This document shows positions 28,219 to 36,946 of a stretch of DNA of 64,000 bases, piece after piece (the first letter of the stretch is position 1; every line of letters starts with the position of its first letter). Below the pieces are notes generated by a model that saw only the letters and a list, made by a program, of their open reading frames with translations, was not told the origin of the DNA and ran no database searches. This DNA is from Georgenia sp. SYP-B2076. GTDB taxonomy: Bacteria > Actinomycetota > Actinomycetes > Actinomycetales > Actinomycetaceae. The stretch is taken from the NCBI RefSeq assembly GCF_003991205.1, contig NZ_RXOZ01000035.1:62001-126000 (forward strand). The letters are read 5' to 3'. The position numbers and the translations under genes are program-made.

Positions 28219-29011
28219 CGCCCGGGTTGTCGGTCTTGGGGCCGCTGGCCTGTTTGTCGTTTTCTTGAGCGCGACAGGCCCTGTAGCGTCGGCCAAGGAC
28301 ACTTGGGACGCCTACCACGATGGTGGCGCAACCCAAGTGGTCGGAGAACAGCAACGGGAAACCCCCGGACGAGACGCGAAGCCGGCGTCAGATGGAAACA
28401 GGGGAGGTGGATTGGAGGCTCCACCGTGCGAAACGTATTCTAATCTCGGTGGAGGCCAGTACCACATCGATCTCAGCGGATGTTTCACCGAGGAGCAGCT
28501 GAGCCGTCTCGGTGGCAACTTCGTCGTTGGTTTCACGCCGGGCGATCCGGCTATCGATGCCGCGCCACCCGTCGTCGTCACCCGCGAAGACCTTCAACGT
28601 CTGCCGATCGCGCCCGGCGCCCTCGTGGTCCAGCCCGACCGGGGCTGGGTTTTGGTCAACATGGACACGATCGTCTGGGTAGAGACGGGTGCGCAGACGT
28701 TCAGCACGGTCGTGCTCGACACGCCGGTTCAGGTCAGGGTCGAGCCGGTGGACTACACCTGGGGCTTCGGGGACGGCTCGGCACCGCTGCGCACGACCGA
28801 CCCCGGCGCGCCATACCCCGACCACTCCGTCAGCCATCCGTACACCCGTGCCGCGGCCGACGCCCGCGTCACCCTGACCACGCGGTGGGTCGGCGAGTTT
28901 CAGGTCGACGGCTCCGGGGTGTGGCAGCCGGTCGCGGGCTTCGCGACAACCCAGGAGAGCTCGGCACCCTTCGAGGTCCGCACGGCCCACGCCGCGCTCA
29001 CCACCCGCTGA
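28199..29011 (+). CDS. Secreted PKD-domain-like protein
   Basis: A 270-residue exported protein. A signal peptide (residues 1-32, ending VASA before KD) precedes a short charged linker and a mixed region with two Cys; a PKD-like motif, VEPVDYTWGFGDGSA, occurs around 185-200, followed by YPDHSVSHPYTR, typical of PKD strands. The ATG at 28199 is preceded by GAGG; a GTG at 28181 is an alternative. Lipoprotein plus PKD pairs like this recur in Micrococcales, role unknown. The first 250 nt share the lower-GC, atypical codon use of the end of the preceding gene. Confidence 0.7.
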   Translation: MRTSLGSARVVGLGAAGLFVVFLSATGPVASAKDTWDAYHDGGATQVVGEQQRETPGRDAKPASDGNRGGGLEAPPCETYSNLGGGQYHIDLSGCFTEEQLSRLGGNFVVGFTPGDPAIDAAPPVVVTREDLQRLPIAPGALVVQPDRGWVLVNMDTIVWVETGAQTFSTVVLDTPVQVRVEPVDYTWGFGDGSAPLRTTDPGAPYPDHSVSHPYTRAAADARVTLTTRWVGEFQVDGSGVWQPVAGFATTQESSAPFEVRTAHAALTTR

Positions 29012-29199
29012 CAGCGGCGACCGTCGTCGCGCTCCGTGCCCTCGCGGGCCCCGTCAGGACTTGACCTGTCGGCGGCGGGGGCGTGAGGAGATGACCTGTC
29101 ACCAACAATGATGGGGGGCGACATCCGCGTCGGATGCGCGTTCGGGAGAGATGCTCCTCCAGAATGAGTGCCTAAGGCATCAGACAGGAGACCAGCATC

Positions 29200-30579
29200 A
29201 TGAGCAGATCCGCGCGTTCGAGACGCGTCGCCGCCGGCGTCGCCGTGCTTGCGACCGCCGCACTTGCACTCGCCGCATGCACACCGGGGTCGAACTCGTC
29301 CTCGGACAGCACGTCGGCGGCGACCGCGAGCGAGGTCCAGACCGACATCTCCAAGGTGGCGGACCAGACGCTGACGGTCTGGGACCAGGAGGTCCGCGGC
29401 GGCCAGAACGAGCAGATGGAGCGCCTCAACGCGGCCTTCGAGAAGAAGTACCCCAACATCACGATCGACCGGAAGACGCAGTCCAACGACGATCTCACGA
29501 CGACGCTGCGCCTGGCGCTGACCGGCAACGACGCCCCCGACGTCACCCAGGCCAACAACGCCCGCTCGCAGATGGGGCAGTTCGTCGCCGCGAAGCAGCT
29601 GGTCTCGCTCGACCCGTACGCGGAGGCCTACGGCTGGGGGGACCGCTACCCGGAGAGCGTCCTCAGCTACTCCAGCTATAGCCCCGACGGCAAGACCTTC
29701 GGCGGGGGCTCCGTCTACGGCCTCCCACAGGTCGGCGAGGTCGTCGGCGTCTTCTACTCCAAGAGCAAGCTCGCGGAGCTGGGCCTGCAGGTGCCCGCGA
29801 CGTGGGGCGAGTTCGAGGACCAGCTCGGCACGATCAAGGCCGCCGGCCAGACCCCGCTCCTCCTGGGGAACATCGAGCAGTGGCCCGCGCTGCACGTCTT
29901 CGGGCCGATCCAGGGGGCGCTCGTCCCCGCCGACGAGATTCACACCCTCGGCTTCGGCAACTCCGGGGGCAGCTGGACCGACGACAGCAACGTGCAGGCG
30001 GCCACGACCATCCAGCAGTGGGCGCAGCAGGGCTACTTCAACGACGGCTTCAACGGCACGGACTACGACGCCGCGTGGCAGTCCCTGACCAAGGGCGGCG
30101 GCGTCTACCTCATCGGCGGCTCCTGGCTCGCCGCCGACCTGAAGGCCGCCATGGGCGACGACGTCGGCTTCTTCGCCCCGCCGCCCGCCGAGGCCGGGAA
30201 GGGCCCGGTCACCACGGGCGGGACGGGCATCCCCTTCGCGATCACCTCGAAGGCCGAGAACCCCGACGTCGCCGCCGCGTACATCAACTTCATCACCAGC
30301 AAGGAGGCCATGGGCGTCCTCGCCGAGACGGGCAACCTGCCGGTGGTCGACACGGCTGCGCACACCCCCGGGTCCGGGGTGATGAAGGACGTGTTCACCG
30401 CCTACGCGGACGTCACCGAGAAGGGCCAGCTCCTGCCGTACCTCGACTACGCCACCCCGACGATGAACACGACGATCGGTCAGGCGCTGCAGTCCCTGAT
30501 GGCGGGGGAGTCGACGCCGAAGCAGTTCACCGAGACCGTCGAAGCGGACTATGCGGCGTTCGTCGGGTCCAACAAGTGA
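29200..30579 (+). CDS. Sugar ABC transporter substrate-binding lipoprotein
   Basis: Extracellular solute-binding protein, 459 residues, family 1 (carbohydrate). A basic N-terminus and hydrophobic stretch end in LAAC with lipid anchor Cys27; the mature protein has LTVWDQEVRGGQNEQM, NDAPDVTQANNARSQMG and GGTGIPFAIT segments typical of maltose/N-acetylglucosamine-type binders. AGGAG precedes the ATG. Two permease genes follow with overlapping reading frames; no ATPase gene is present, so a shared MsiK-like ATPase probably energises uptake. The substrate cannot be read from sequence. A TGCCTAAGGCA palindrome (29169-29179) lies just before the ribosome-binding site. Confidence 0.9.
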   Translation: MSRSARSRRVAAGVAVLATAALALAACTPGSNSSSDSTSAATASEVQTDISKVADQTLTVWDQEVRGGQNEQMERLNAAFEKKYPNITIDRKTQSNDDLTTTLRLALTGNDAPDVTQANNARSQMGQFVAAKQLVSLDPYAEAYGWGDRYPESVLSYSSYSPDGKTFGGGSVYGLPQVGEVVGVFYSKSKLAELGLQVPATWGEFEDQLGTIKAAGQTPLLLGNIEQWPALHVFGPIQGALVPADEIHTLGFGNSGGSWTDDSNVQAATTIQQWAQQGYFNDGFNGTDYDAAWQSLTKGGGVYLIGGSWLAADLKAAMGDDVGFFAPPPAEAGKGPVTTGGTGIPFAITSKAENPDVAAAYINFITSKEAMGVLAETGNLPVVDTAAHTPGSGVMKDVFTAYADVTEKGQLLPYLDYATPTMNTTIGQALQSLMAGESTPKQFTETVEADYAAFVGSNK

Positions 30580-31585
30580 CGAGCCGGTGCGGGGCGCGGC
30601 CGTGCGCCCCGCACCGGGCCCGGGCGGCGCACCGCGCCCGGGCGGCGTGCCGGGCGCGGCGAGCGGCCCCGGCGGCCCCGTCGCCCTGCCGCCGGCCGAC
30701 GGGACGGTGACGCGGCGACGAGGCGGGAAGTACGGCTTCGCGCCGTACGGCTTCCTGCTCCCCGGGTTCGCCGTCTACGCGCTGTTCCTGCTCTACCCGC
30801 TGGGCCGGTCGGTCCAGATCTCGCTGTACGACTGGGACGGGCTGAGCCTGGCCACGTTCGTCGGGCTCGCGAACTACGTCGACGTCTTCACCGACGCGCA
30901 GCTCCGCGCCGCGTTCGAGCACGCGCTTGTGCTGATCTTCTTCTTCGCCGTCCTGCCGCTGGGGCTCGGGCTGGTGCTGGCCGCCGTCCTGACGCGCGGG
31001 CAGGTCAGGGGGCTGGCGTTCTTCCGCACCATCGTCTTCCTCCCGCAGGTCATCGCGATGGTCGTGGTGGCGGTCGCCTGGCGCCAGATCTACGCCCCGG
31101 ACGGGACGCTCAACACGTTCCTGCGGTGGCTGGGGCTGGAGTCGTGGACCCGGACGTGGCTGGGCGACTTCACCCTGACGCTGCCGGCCGTGGGCCTGAT
31201 CGGCACGTGGGTGTGCACGGGCCTGGTCACGGTGCTGCTCATGGCCGGCATGAGCCGGGTCCCGGGCGAGCTCTACGAGGCGGCGACGCTCGACGGCGCG
31301 GGCGCCGTGCGCAGGTTCTTCGCGGTGACCCTGCCGTCCGTGCGGGCCGAGATCGTCGTCGCCCTGACGCTGACGATCATCGCCGCCCTCAAGACGTTCG
31401 ACCTCATCTACGTCACCACCTCCGGCGGCCCGGGGAGCACGACGACGGTGCCCAGCTTCGAGGTGTACCGCCGCGCCTTCCAGCTCGGTGAGGTCGGCTC
31501 CGCCACCGCCGTCGCCGTCGTGTTGACGGTCCTGATCTTCGTGATCAACGTCGGTGTCAACCGGATCGGGGAGCGGGAGCGGTGA
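30551..31585 (+). CDS. Carbohydrate ABC transporter permease (MalF/UgpA type)
   Basis: Integral membrane permease with six TM segments; begins with a disordered Gly/Pro/Ala-rich tail (about 55 residues), then GFAPYGFLLPGFAVYALFLLYP. The EAA-type cytoplasmic loop is ELYEAATLDGAGAVRRFFAVTLP. The ATG at 30551 overlaps the binding-protein gene by 29 nt; GTGs at 30587 and 30707 are in-frame alternatives, the latter trimming most of the disordered tail, so the start is uncertain. It forms the heterodimer with the next permease. Confidence 0.88.
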   Translation: MRRSSGPTSDEPVRGAAVRPAPGPGGAPRPGGVPGAASGPGGPVALPPADGTVTRRRGGKYGFAPYGFLLPGFAVYALFLLYPLGRSVQISLYDWDGLSLATFVGLANYVDVFTDAQLRAAFEHALVLIFFFAVLPLGLGLVLAAVLTRGQVRGLAFFRTIVFLPQVIAMVVVAVAWRQIYAPDGTLNTFLRWLGLESWTRTWLGDFTLTLPAVGLIGTWVCTGLVTVLLMAGMSRVPGELYEAATLDGAGAVRRFFAVTLPSVRAEIVVALTLTIIAALKTFDLIYVTTSGGPGSTTTVPSFEVYRRAFQLGEVGSATAVAVVLTVLIFVINVGVNRIGERER

Positions 31586-32400
31586 GGATCTCGGCGGCCG
31601 AGCGTGCCGGGAACTACGCCATCCTCCTGCTCTTCAGCGTGGTCGCGCTGACCCCCGTGGTGACCATCCTGCAGCGGGCGCTCGCGCCGGAGACCCCGCG
31701 AGACGCCGCCACGGGCGCCGCCCTGCACTGGGAGAACTTCGGCCGTGCCTGGGTGCAGGGCCGCTTCGGGGAGTACATGCTCAACTCGGTCGTCGTGGCG
31801 GTCGTCGTCGTGGTCCTGGCCACGGTGTGCTCGGTCATGGCGGGATACGCCCTGGGGGCGTTCGACTTCCGTGGTTCGCAGGCGTTCTTCTACCTGTTCC
31901 TCCTCGGCCTGATGGTGCCGACGGAGGCGATCGTCGTGCCGCTGTTCTTCGACTTCCAGGCCGTCGGGCTGACGAACACGGTCTGGGCCATCGCCCTGCC
32001 GCAGGTGGCGCAGTCGGTCGCGTTCGGCACGTTCTGGATGCGGTCGTACTTCCGCGGGGCGAACCGGTCGATCATCGAGGCCGCCCGCCTCGACGGGGCC
32101 GGGCACGTCCGGGTGCTGTGGTCGGTCCTGGTGCCGGTGGCGCGCCCCGCGATCGTGACCCTCGTGCTGCTGACCTTCATGTGGACCTGGAACGAGTTCC
32201 TTATCCCGCTCGTGATGTCCCCCAACTCCCAGCTGCGCACCGCCCCGCTCGGCCTGGCCCTGTTCCAGGGGCAGTACGTCCAGGGCACGACCCTCCTGGC
32301 CGCCGGGGCCGTGCTGGTGGCGCTGCCCGTGGTGGTGCTCTACCTCTTCCTGCAGCGGCACTTCATCCGGGGGATGCTCGAGGGCGCCGTGCGCGAATAG
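31582..32400 (+). CDS. Carbohydrate ABC transporter permease (MalG/UgpE type)
   Basis: Second permease subunit, 272 residues, six TM segments, starting at a GTG that overlaps the preceding stop (GTGA). The EAA loop is IIEAARLDGAGHVRVLWSVLVPVARP, and FMWTWNEFLIPLVM is the usual late TM signature. Together with the lipoprotein it makes a CUT1 sugar importer. The operon ends here: the next gene starts 34 nt later with its own promoter-like hexamer. Confidence 0.9.
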   Translation: MRISAAERAGNYAILLLFSVVALTPVVTILQRALAPETPRDAATGAALHWENFGRAWVQGRFGEYMLNSVVVAVVVVVLATVCSVMAGYALGAFDFRGSQAFFYLFLLGLMVPTEAIVVPLFFDFQAVGLTNTVWAIALPQVAQSVAFGTFWMRSYFRGANRSIIEAARLDGAGHVRVLWSVLVPVARPAIVTLVLLTFMWTWNEFLIPLVMSPNSQLRTAPLGLALFQGQYVQGTTLLAAGAVLVALPVVVLYLFLQRHFIRGMLEGAVRE

Positions 32401-32434
32401 CCCCGCCGGGCAACGAGCACGTAACGTCGCGGTC

Positions 32435-33091
32435 ATGAAGATCGTCATCGCCGGTGGGCACGGAAAGATCGCACGCATCCTCGAGCGTCACCTGGCGGGG
32501 CGCGGTGACGAGGTGGTCGGGCTCATCCGCAACCCCGAGCACGCCGCCGACCTGCTCGGCGCCGGCGCGACTCCCGTGCTGTTCGACCTGGAGACCGGCA
32601 CGGTCGACCAGCTCGCGGACATCCTCCGGGGCGCCGACGCTGTGGTGTTCGCGGCCGGCGCCGGTGCCGGCAGCGGCGCGGCCCGCAAGGACACCGTGGA
32701 TCGCGGCGGAGCCGTGCTGCTCGCCGACGCGGCGGAGCGCGCCGGGGTGCGCCGCTACGTCATGGTCTCCTCCATGGGGGCGGCGAAGGGCGGTGCGGGC
32801 ATCGAGGACGAGGTCTTCGCCGCGTACCAGGACGCGAAGAAGGCCGCCGACGAGGACCTCATGGCCAGGAGGCTCGATTGGACGATCCTCCGGCCCGGCA
32901 TGCTCACCGACGAGCCCGGCACCGGTCTGGTGACGATGGCGCAGGAGACGGGTCGCGGCGCCGTGCCCCGTGAGGACGTCGCCCGGGTGATCTGCGCGGT
33001 GCTCGACGACCCGGCGACCGCCGGGCTCGTCGCGGAGGTCATCACGGGGCCGAACCGGGTGGCGATGGCGCTCGCCGACCTGACGGACTGA
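32435..33091 (+). CDS. NAD(P)-binding SDR-like protein
   Basis: Atypical short-chain reductase / NAD(P)H-binding protein, 218 residues. The N-terminus MKIVIAGGHGKIARILERHL is a Rossmann GxxGxxG-type dinucleotide motif, followed by GADAVVFAAGAGAGSG, RYVMVSSMGA and a LDWTILRPGMLTDEPG segment, as in YwnB/HSCARG-like proteins. TAACGT ends seven nt before the ATG, so it may be leaderless. Role is unknown; such proteins act as redox sensors or minor reductases. Confidence 0.82.
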   Translation: MKIVIAGGHGKIARILERHLAGRGDEVVGLIRNPEHAADLLGAGATPVLFDLETGTVDQLADILRGADAVVFAAGAGAGSGAARKDTVDRGGAVLLADAAERAGVRRYVMVSSMGAAKGGAGIEDEVFAAYQDAKKAADEDLMARRLDWTILRPGMLTDEPGTGLVTMAQETGRGAVPREDVARVICAVLDDPATAGLVAEVITGPNRVAMALADLTD

Positions 33092-33545
33092 CCTCAGCGC
33101 GGGCGCGCTCGTCCAGCCACGCGCTGGCCAGGTCCAGCCGCACCTCGATCTCGAGCACCGAGCACGCCATCTCGTGACGGTCGACCAGGCCGGTGGCGAC
33201 CAACCAGCGGACGAGCTCGGCGACGACCCGCAGCTGGACCCGGGCCTCGGGGACTGTCGGCATGAGCCAGTCACGGTCGACGAACCCCGGCAGGGTGGCC
33301 ACGAGCGCCTCCGGCCCCGTCACGCGGGCCACCGCGTCGGCCGGGTCCACCTGCCGCTCCGCCTCCACGAGCGTGAGCTCGTTCGACGTGAGCCAGCGTT
33401 CGGCCTCCGTGTCGAGGTACACCTCGAGATGGCCGCGGACCCGCCGCGCCCGGGACCGCAGGGCTGGGTGACGCAGCAGGGCCGAGCTCGCGTAGAACGC
33501 GCCGATGACCTGCGCGGCGGAGAGGGGCACCATCGTCTCGTCCAT
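33042..33545 (-). CDS. Hypothetical protein, 167 aa
   Basis: I do not recognise a family. The 167-residue protein is mostly helical, with a Leu/Arg/Val-rich body (RWLTSNELTLVEAERQVDPA; LRVVAELVRWLVATGLVDRHE) and no signal peptide, membrane segment or cysteine cluster apart from one Cys. The ATG at 33545 follows GGGAGG by eight nt, a good ribosome-binding site. Its 3' end overlaps the convergent NAD(P)-binding gene by 50 nt, which is unusual; a shorter real 3' end is not possible because no earlier stop exists in frame. Confidence 0.6.
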   Translation of the reverse strand: MDETMVPLSAAQVIGAFYASSALLRHPALRSRARRVRGHLEVYLDTEAERWLTSNELTLVEAERQVDPADAVARVTGPEALVATLPGFVDRDWLMPTVPEARVQLRVVAELVRWLVATGLVDRHEMACSVLEIEVRLDLASAWLDERARAEVSPSGRRAPSPPGSAP

Positions 33546-33606
33546 GCCGGCAGCCTCCCACCGGCCACCCACATCGGCGCCGAGGCGCGGCTCCTCCGCC
33601 GGGGGG

Positions 33607-34056
33607 TCAGTCGCGGGCGGCCTCCGCGCTCTCGGCGAAGGCCTTGAAGCGCGCCATCTGCGCCCGCGTCTCCTTCGGGAAGGAGCCTCGGAAGAGCAGC
33701 CCCACGACCTTCATCGGGCCGGAGAACTCGAAGAGGTTCGCCGTGACCCAGCGCGTGCGACCGGGACCCGCCTCGTGCAGGTGATTCTCGCAGACGTTGT
33801 GCACCCCCTTGGCGTCGTACGTCGCGTGGAACGACTCGGGCAGGTCGTTGGAGACAACCGTCTCGACCATCTCCATTCGGCGCCTGCCGGTGAGGAAGAC
33901 GAGCCGTGTGCGCGTGCCGGCCTGCCACGGCTCGCCCGAGAGGAGCTCGACGGACTGGAGCCCCAACTGCCACTCGGCCATGGCGTCCTGATCCATGAAA
34001 ATCCGCACCACCTCGTCGCGGGGCAGGTTGATCTCGATCTCCTCGGTGTAGCGCAT
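33607..34056 (-). CDS. SRPBCC-family (START-like) protein
   Basis: Single-domain hydrophobic-cavity protein of 149 residues. The N-terminus MRYTEEIEINLPRDEVVRIFMD and the WVTANLFEFSGPMKVVGLLF / FKAFAESAE end match polyketide cyclase/START-type folds. It lacks signal peptide and catalytic signature, so a binding or stress role is all that can be suggested. It starts 436 nt before rplU on the opposite strand and lies 61 nt upstream of the hypothetical gene at 33042, possibly in one unit. Confidence 0.75.
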   Translation of the reverse strand: MRYTEEIEINLPRDEVVRIFMDQDAMAEWQLGLQSVELLSGEPWQAGTRTRLVFLTGRRRMEMVETVVSNDLPESFHATYDAKGVHNVCENHLHEAGPGRTRWVTANLFEFSGPMKVVGLLFRGSFPKETRAQMARFKAFAESAEAARD

Positions 34057-34349
34057 GCGCCGAAGCCTAGGGGACGGTCAGCCACCCAGGAGCAGCACCG
34101 GTCCGAGGCGCTCCTCCAGCACCGCCGTCGTGCGCGCTCCCGCCGAAGAGGTCCTTCTCGCGCGGCTCACGAACGGGCGAGACTCCCGCGCACCCGCTCA
34201 CCGGGGACGGACCCGCCGGACGATGCCGGGAATGGTGGGGGAGTCGGTGGGCGCGGTAACCTCCTCGGGCGACGCGGGATGCGAGCGGCGAGGCTGTCGC
34301 CTGTGCCCGATCCCACACCCGCCGTGGCACGTCACCGGGCCTGAGGCAT
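34057..34349. other. Intergenic region upstream of the rplU promoter
   Basis: No gene is supported in these 290 nt. Open frames on both strands lack ribosome-binding sites and family-like sequence. The region presumably contains the promoter of the SRPBCC gene. Confidence 0.5.
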
Positions 34350-34378
34350 TTGCCCCGGGGGGCCGCGCCGCGTAACCT
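34350..34378 (+). promoter_or_regulatory. Sigma-70-type promoter for rplU-rpmA
   Basis: TTGCCC (34350-34355), a 17-bp spacer and TAACCT (34373-34378) match the housekeeping consensus. It would give a leader of about 105-110 nt before rplU, containing a direct repeat (ggtgcgcc...gggtgcgcc), where L21 autoregulation could act. Confidence 0.6.
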
Positions 34379-34492
34379 AGAGCGTCGGTGCGCCTCATGG
34401 GTGCGCCTATCCCGTCCGTCTCTTGCGCCCTCCGGGACCTCGTCCAGAGCGCGGCGTGGGGACGACCCGTTTCGACAGAGATGAGCAGCAAC

Positions 34493-34801
34493 GTGGTGTA
34501 CGCGATCGTCAAGGCCGGCGGCCGTCAGGAGAAGGTGTCCGTCGGCGACGTCGTCGTCGTCGACAAGCTGGCCGGTGAGGTCGGCGGAACCGTCGAGCTC
34601 GAGCCCATCATGCTCGTCGACGGTGACAAGGTCACCACGGACGCCGGTGACCTGGGCAAGGTCAAGGTGACTGCTGAGATCGTGCGGGCCGAGAAGGGCC
34701 CGAAGATCTCGATCATGAAGTTCAAGAACAAGACCGGTTACCGCAAGCGCATGGGTCACCGCGCGAAGCTGACCCGCCTCAAGGTCACCGGCATCAACTA
34801 G
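34493..34801 (+). CDS. rplU: 50S ribosomal protein L21
   Basis: Large-subunit protein binding 23S r[22 protein letters not shown] at the N-terminus and [24 protein letters not shown] at the C-terminus (in two parts) are the family ends; 102 residues is standard. The GTG at 34493 gives this normal N-terminus; an ATG at 34481 would add MSSN and is an alternative. rpmA follows after 59 nt. Confidence 0.95.
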   Translation: MVYAIVKAGGRQEKVSVGDVVVVDKLAGEVGGTVELEPIMLVDGDKVTTDAGDLGKVKVTAEIVRAEKGPKISIMKFKNKTGYRKRMGHRAKLTRLKVTGIN

Positions 34802-34860
34802 TTTCGCGGCCCTCTCGGGCCCGTTCCTGACATTTAGACGAAGACGAAAGCAGGTTCGAG

Positions 34861-35118
34861 ATGGCACACAAGAAGGGCGCCAGCGCCTCCCGGAACGGCC
34901 GCGACTCCAACGCCCAGCGCCTCGGTGTGAAGCGCTTCGGTGGTCAGGTCGTCAAGGCCGGCGAGATCATCGTGCGTCAGCGTGGCACCCACTTCCACCC
35001 CGGCATCAACGTCGGCCGCGGCAAGGACGACACGCTGTTCGCCCTGACCCCCGGCGCGGTGACGTTCGGTAACCGTCGCGGCCGCAAGGTCATCGACGTG
35101 GTCCTGGCCGACGCCTGA
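34861..35118 (+). CDS. rpmA: 50S ribosomal protein L27
   Basis: Peptidyl-transferase-centre protein, 85 residues: [17 protein letters not shown]...[27 protein letters not shown]. The N-terminus lacks the cleavable extension of Firmicutes L27 and begins AHKKG directly, as expected for actinobacteria. A ribosome-binding site GCAGGTTCGAG precedes the ATG. A strong hairpin follows within 20 nt of the stop. Confidence 0.97.
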   Translation: MAHKKGASASRNGRDSNAQRLGVKRFGGQVVKAGEIIVRQRGTHFHPGINVGRGKDDTLFALTPGAVTFGNRRGRKVIDVVLADA

Positions 35119-35136
35119 CCGCAGTGCAAGCCTTGG

Positions 35137-35169
35137 CAGGGGCGGACGGCGTGAAGCCGTCCGCCCCTG
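35137..35169 (+). terminator. Hairpin terminator between rpmA and obgE
   Basis: caggggcggacggc and gccgtccgcccctg form a perfect 14-bp stem around gtgaa, followed by ttgcatg. It probably attenuates rather than fully stops transcription into obgE, or obgE has its own promoter in the 130 nt that follow. Confidence 0.8.
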
Positions 35170-35296
35170 TTGCATGTCCCGGCCCCGTCCGTCGTCACCT
35201 CGGCGGCCACGGGCCCACCGACCTCCGGGTCGCCGGGCGCCCACCACGGCACATCGCCGCGGCGCGCCACCAGAAGCAAGGAAGAGGACGACGACG

Positions 35297-36814
35297 ATGG
35301 CCACCTTCGTAGACCGCGTGGTTCTGCATGTCGCCGCCGGTGACGGCGGGAACGGCTGCGCCTCGATCCGGCGCGAGAAGTTCAAGCCCCTGGCGGGCCC
35401 CGACGGCGCCAACGGCGGCAGGGGCGGGGACGTCGTGCTCGTCGTCGACCCCCAGACCACGACCCTCCTCGCGTACCACCACAGCCCGCACCAGCGGGCC
35501 ACGTCCGGTACGCAGGGCGCCGGCGACTTCCGCGGCGGCCGGACGGGTGAGGACCTCATCCTGCCCGTGCCCGACGGCACCGTGGTCAAGTCCGCCGACG
35601 GCGAGATCCTCGCCGACCTCGTGGGCGCCGGCACCCGGTTCGTCGCCGCCACCGGCGGGCACGGAGGCCTGGGGAACGCCGCCCTGGCGTCCCCGCGGCG
35701 CAAGGCCCCCGGCTTCGCCCTGCTGGGCGAGGAGGGGGAGACGGTCGACCTCGTCCTCGAGCTGAAGTCCGTCGCGGACGTCGCCCTCGTGGGCTTCCCC
35801 AGCGCCGGCAAGTCCTCGCTCATCGCCGCGATGTCCGCCGCGCGCCCGAAGATCGCCGACTACCCCTTCACGACCCTGGTGCCGAACCTCGGCGTCGTGC
35901 AGGCCGGTAGCGAGCGCTACACCATCGCCGACGTCCCCGGGCTGATCCCCGGCGCCAGCCAGGGCAAGGGCCTCGGCCTGGAGTTCCTGCGCCACATCGA
36001 GCGCTGCGCCGTCATCGTGCACGTCCTCGACTGCGCCACCCTCGAGCCGGGCCGCGACCCGGTCTCGGACCTGGACACGATCGAGGCCGAGCTCGCCGCC
36101 TACGCGGGCGACCTGGAGATCGCCGGCGGCCGCGTGCCGCTCATGGAGCGGCCCCGCGTCGTGGTCCTGAACAAGATCGACGTCCCCGAGGCCCGCGACC
36201 TCGCCGAGCTCGTGCGCCCGGACCTCGAGAAGCGGGGCCTGCGGGTCTTCGAGATCTCCACCGCCTCCCACGAGGGGCTGCGCCAGCTCTCCTTCGCCTT
36301 GGCCGAGATCGTCGTCAAGGCCCGCGCCGAGGCGCCCAAGGCCGAGTCCACCCGGGTCATCCTGCGGCCCACGGCCGTGGACGACGCCGGCTTCACCGTG
36401 ACGCGCCGCAACGGCCAGGACGGCGAGTTCTTCCAGGTCCGCGGCTCCAAGCCGGAGCGCTGGGTGCGCCAGACGGACTTCAACAACGACGAGGCCGTCG
36501 GCTACCTCGCCGACCGCCTGGCCCGCGTGGGCGTCGAGGAGCAGCTGTACAAGGCCGGTGCCGTCGCTGGCAGCACCGTCGTCATCGGCCCCGTCGAGGG
36601 GGGCGTCATCTTCGACTGGGAGCCGACCCTGCAGACGGGCGCCGAGCTCCTCGGCCCGCGCGGGACCGACCTGCGGGTGGAGGAGTCCAACCGCCCGACC
36701 CGCGCGGACAAGCGCCGCGGCTACCACGACCTCATGGACGCCAAGGCGGCGGCCCGTCAGGAGCTGTGGAACGAGCGCGAGTCCGGCCACTGGGACGACC
36801 CCGAGAAGGAGTAG
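35297..36814 (+). CDS. obgE: GTPase ObgE/CgtA
   Basis: Ribosome-associated GTPase for 50S maturation and stress control. The 505-residue protein has a glycine-rich Obg fold (1-160: [25 protein letters not shown]), then a GTPase domain with G1 [10 protein letters not shown], switch-[12 protein letters not shown] and NKID, and a C-terminal OCT domain followed by a charged tail. A GAAGAGGA ribosome-binding site precedes the ATG at 35297. proB, usually next in actinobacteria, is 4.4 kb downstream here. Confidence 0.96.
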   Translation: MATFVDRVVLHVAAGDGGNGCASIRREKFKPLAGPDGANGGRGGDVVLVVDPQTTTLLAYHHSPHQRATSGTQGAGDFRGGRTGEDLILPVPDGTVVKSADGEILADLVGAGTRFVAATGGHGGLGNAALASPRRKAPGFALLGEEGETVDLVLELKSVADVALVGFPSAGKSSLIAAMSAARPKIADYPFTTLVPNLGVVQAGSERYTIADVPGLIPGASQGKGLGLEFLRHIERCAVIVHVLDCATLEPGRDPVSDLDTIEAELAAYAGDLEIAGGRVPLMERPRVVVLNKIDVPEARDLAELVRPDLEKRGLRVFEISTASHEGLRQLSFALAEIVVKARAEAPKAESTRVILRPTAVDDAGFTVTRRNGQDGEFFQVRGSKPERWVRQTDFNNDEAVGYLADRLARVGVEEQLYKAGAVAGSTVVIGPVEGGVIFDWEPTLQTGAELLGPRGTDLRVEESNRPTRADKRRGYHDLMDAKAAARQELWNERESGHWDDPEKE

Positions 36815-36946
36815 CACCCCTTCAGGCCGGTGTCGGAGCCCGCGGCCGTGCCGGGGCAGGCCGTCAGCGGGCTCCCAGGCCGGTCGCATAGGCTGGATGA
36901 CGGCGGTGGAAGAGTTCTGCCGTGCCACACGGCAGGAGATTTCGTC

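Noticed and set aside
34055-34375. 106-codon plus-strand frame before rplU
   Set aside because: No ribosome-binding site, no recognisable sequence, and it runs through the rplU promoter.
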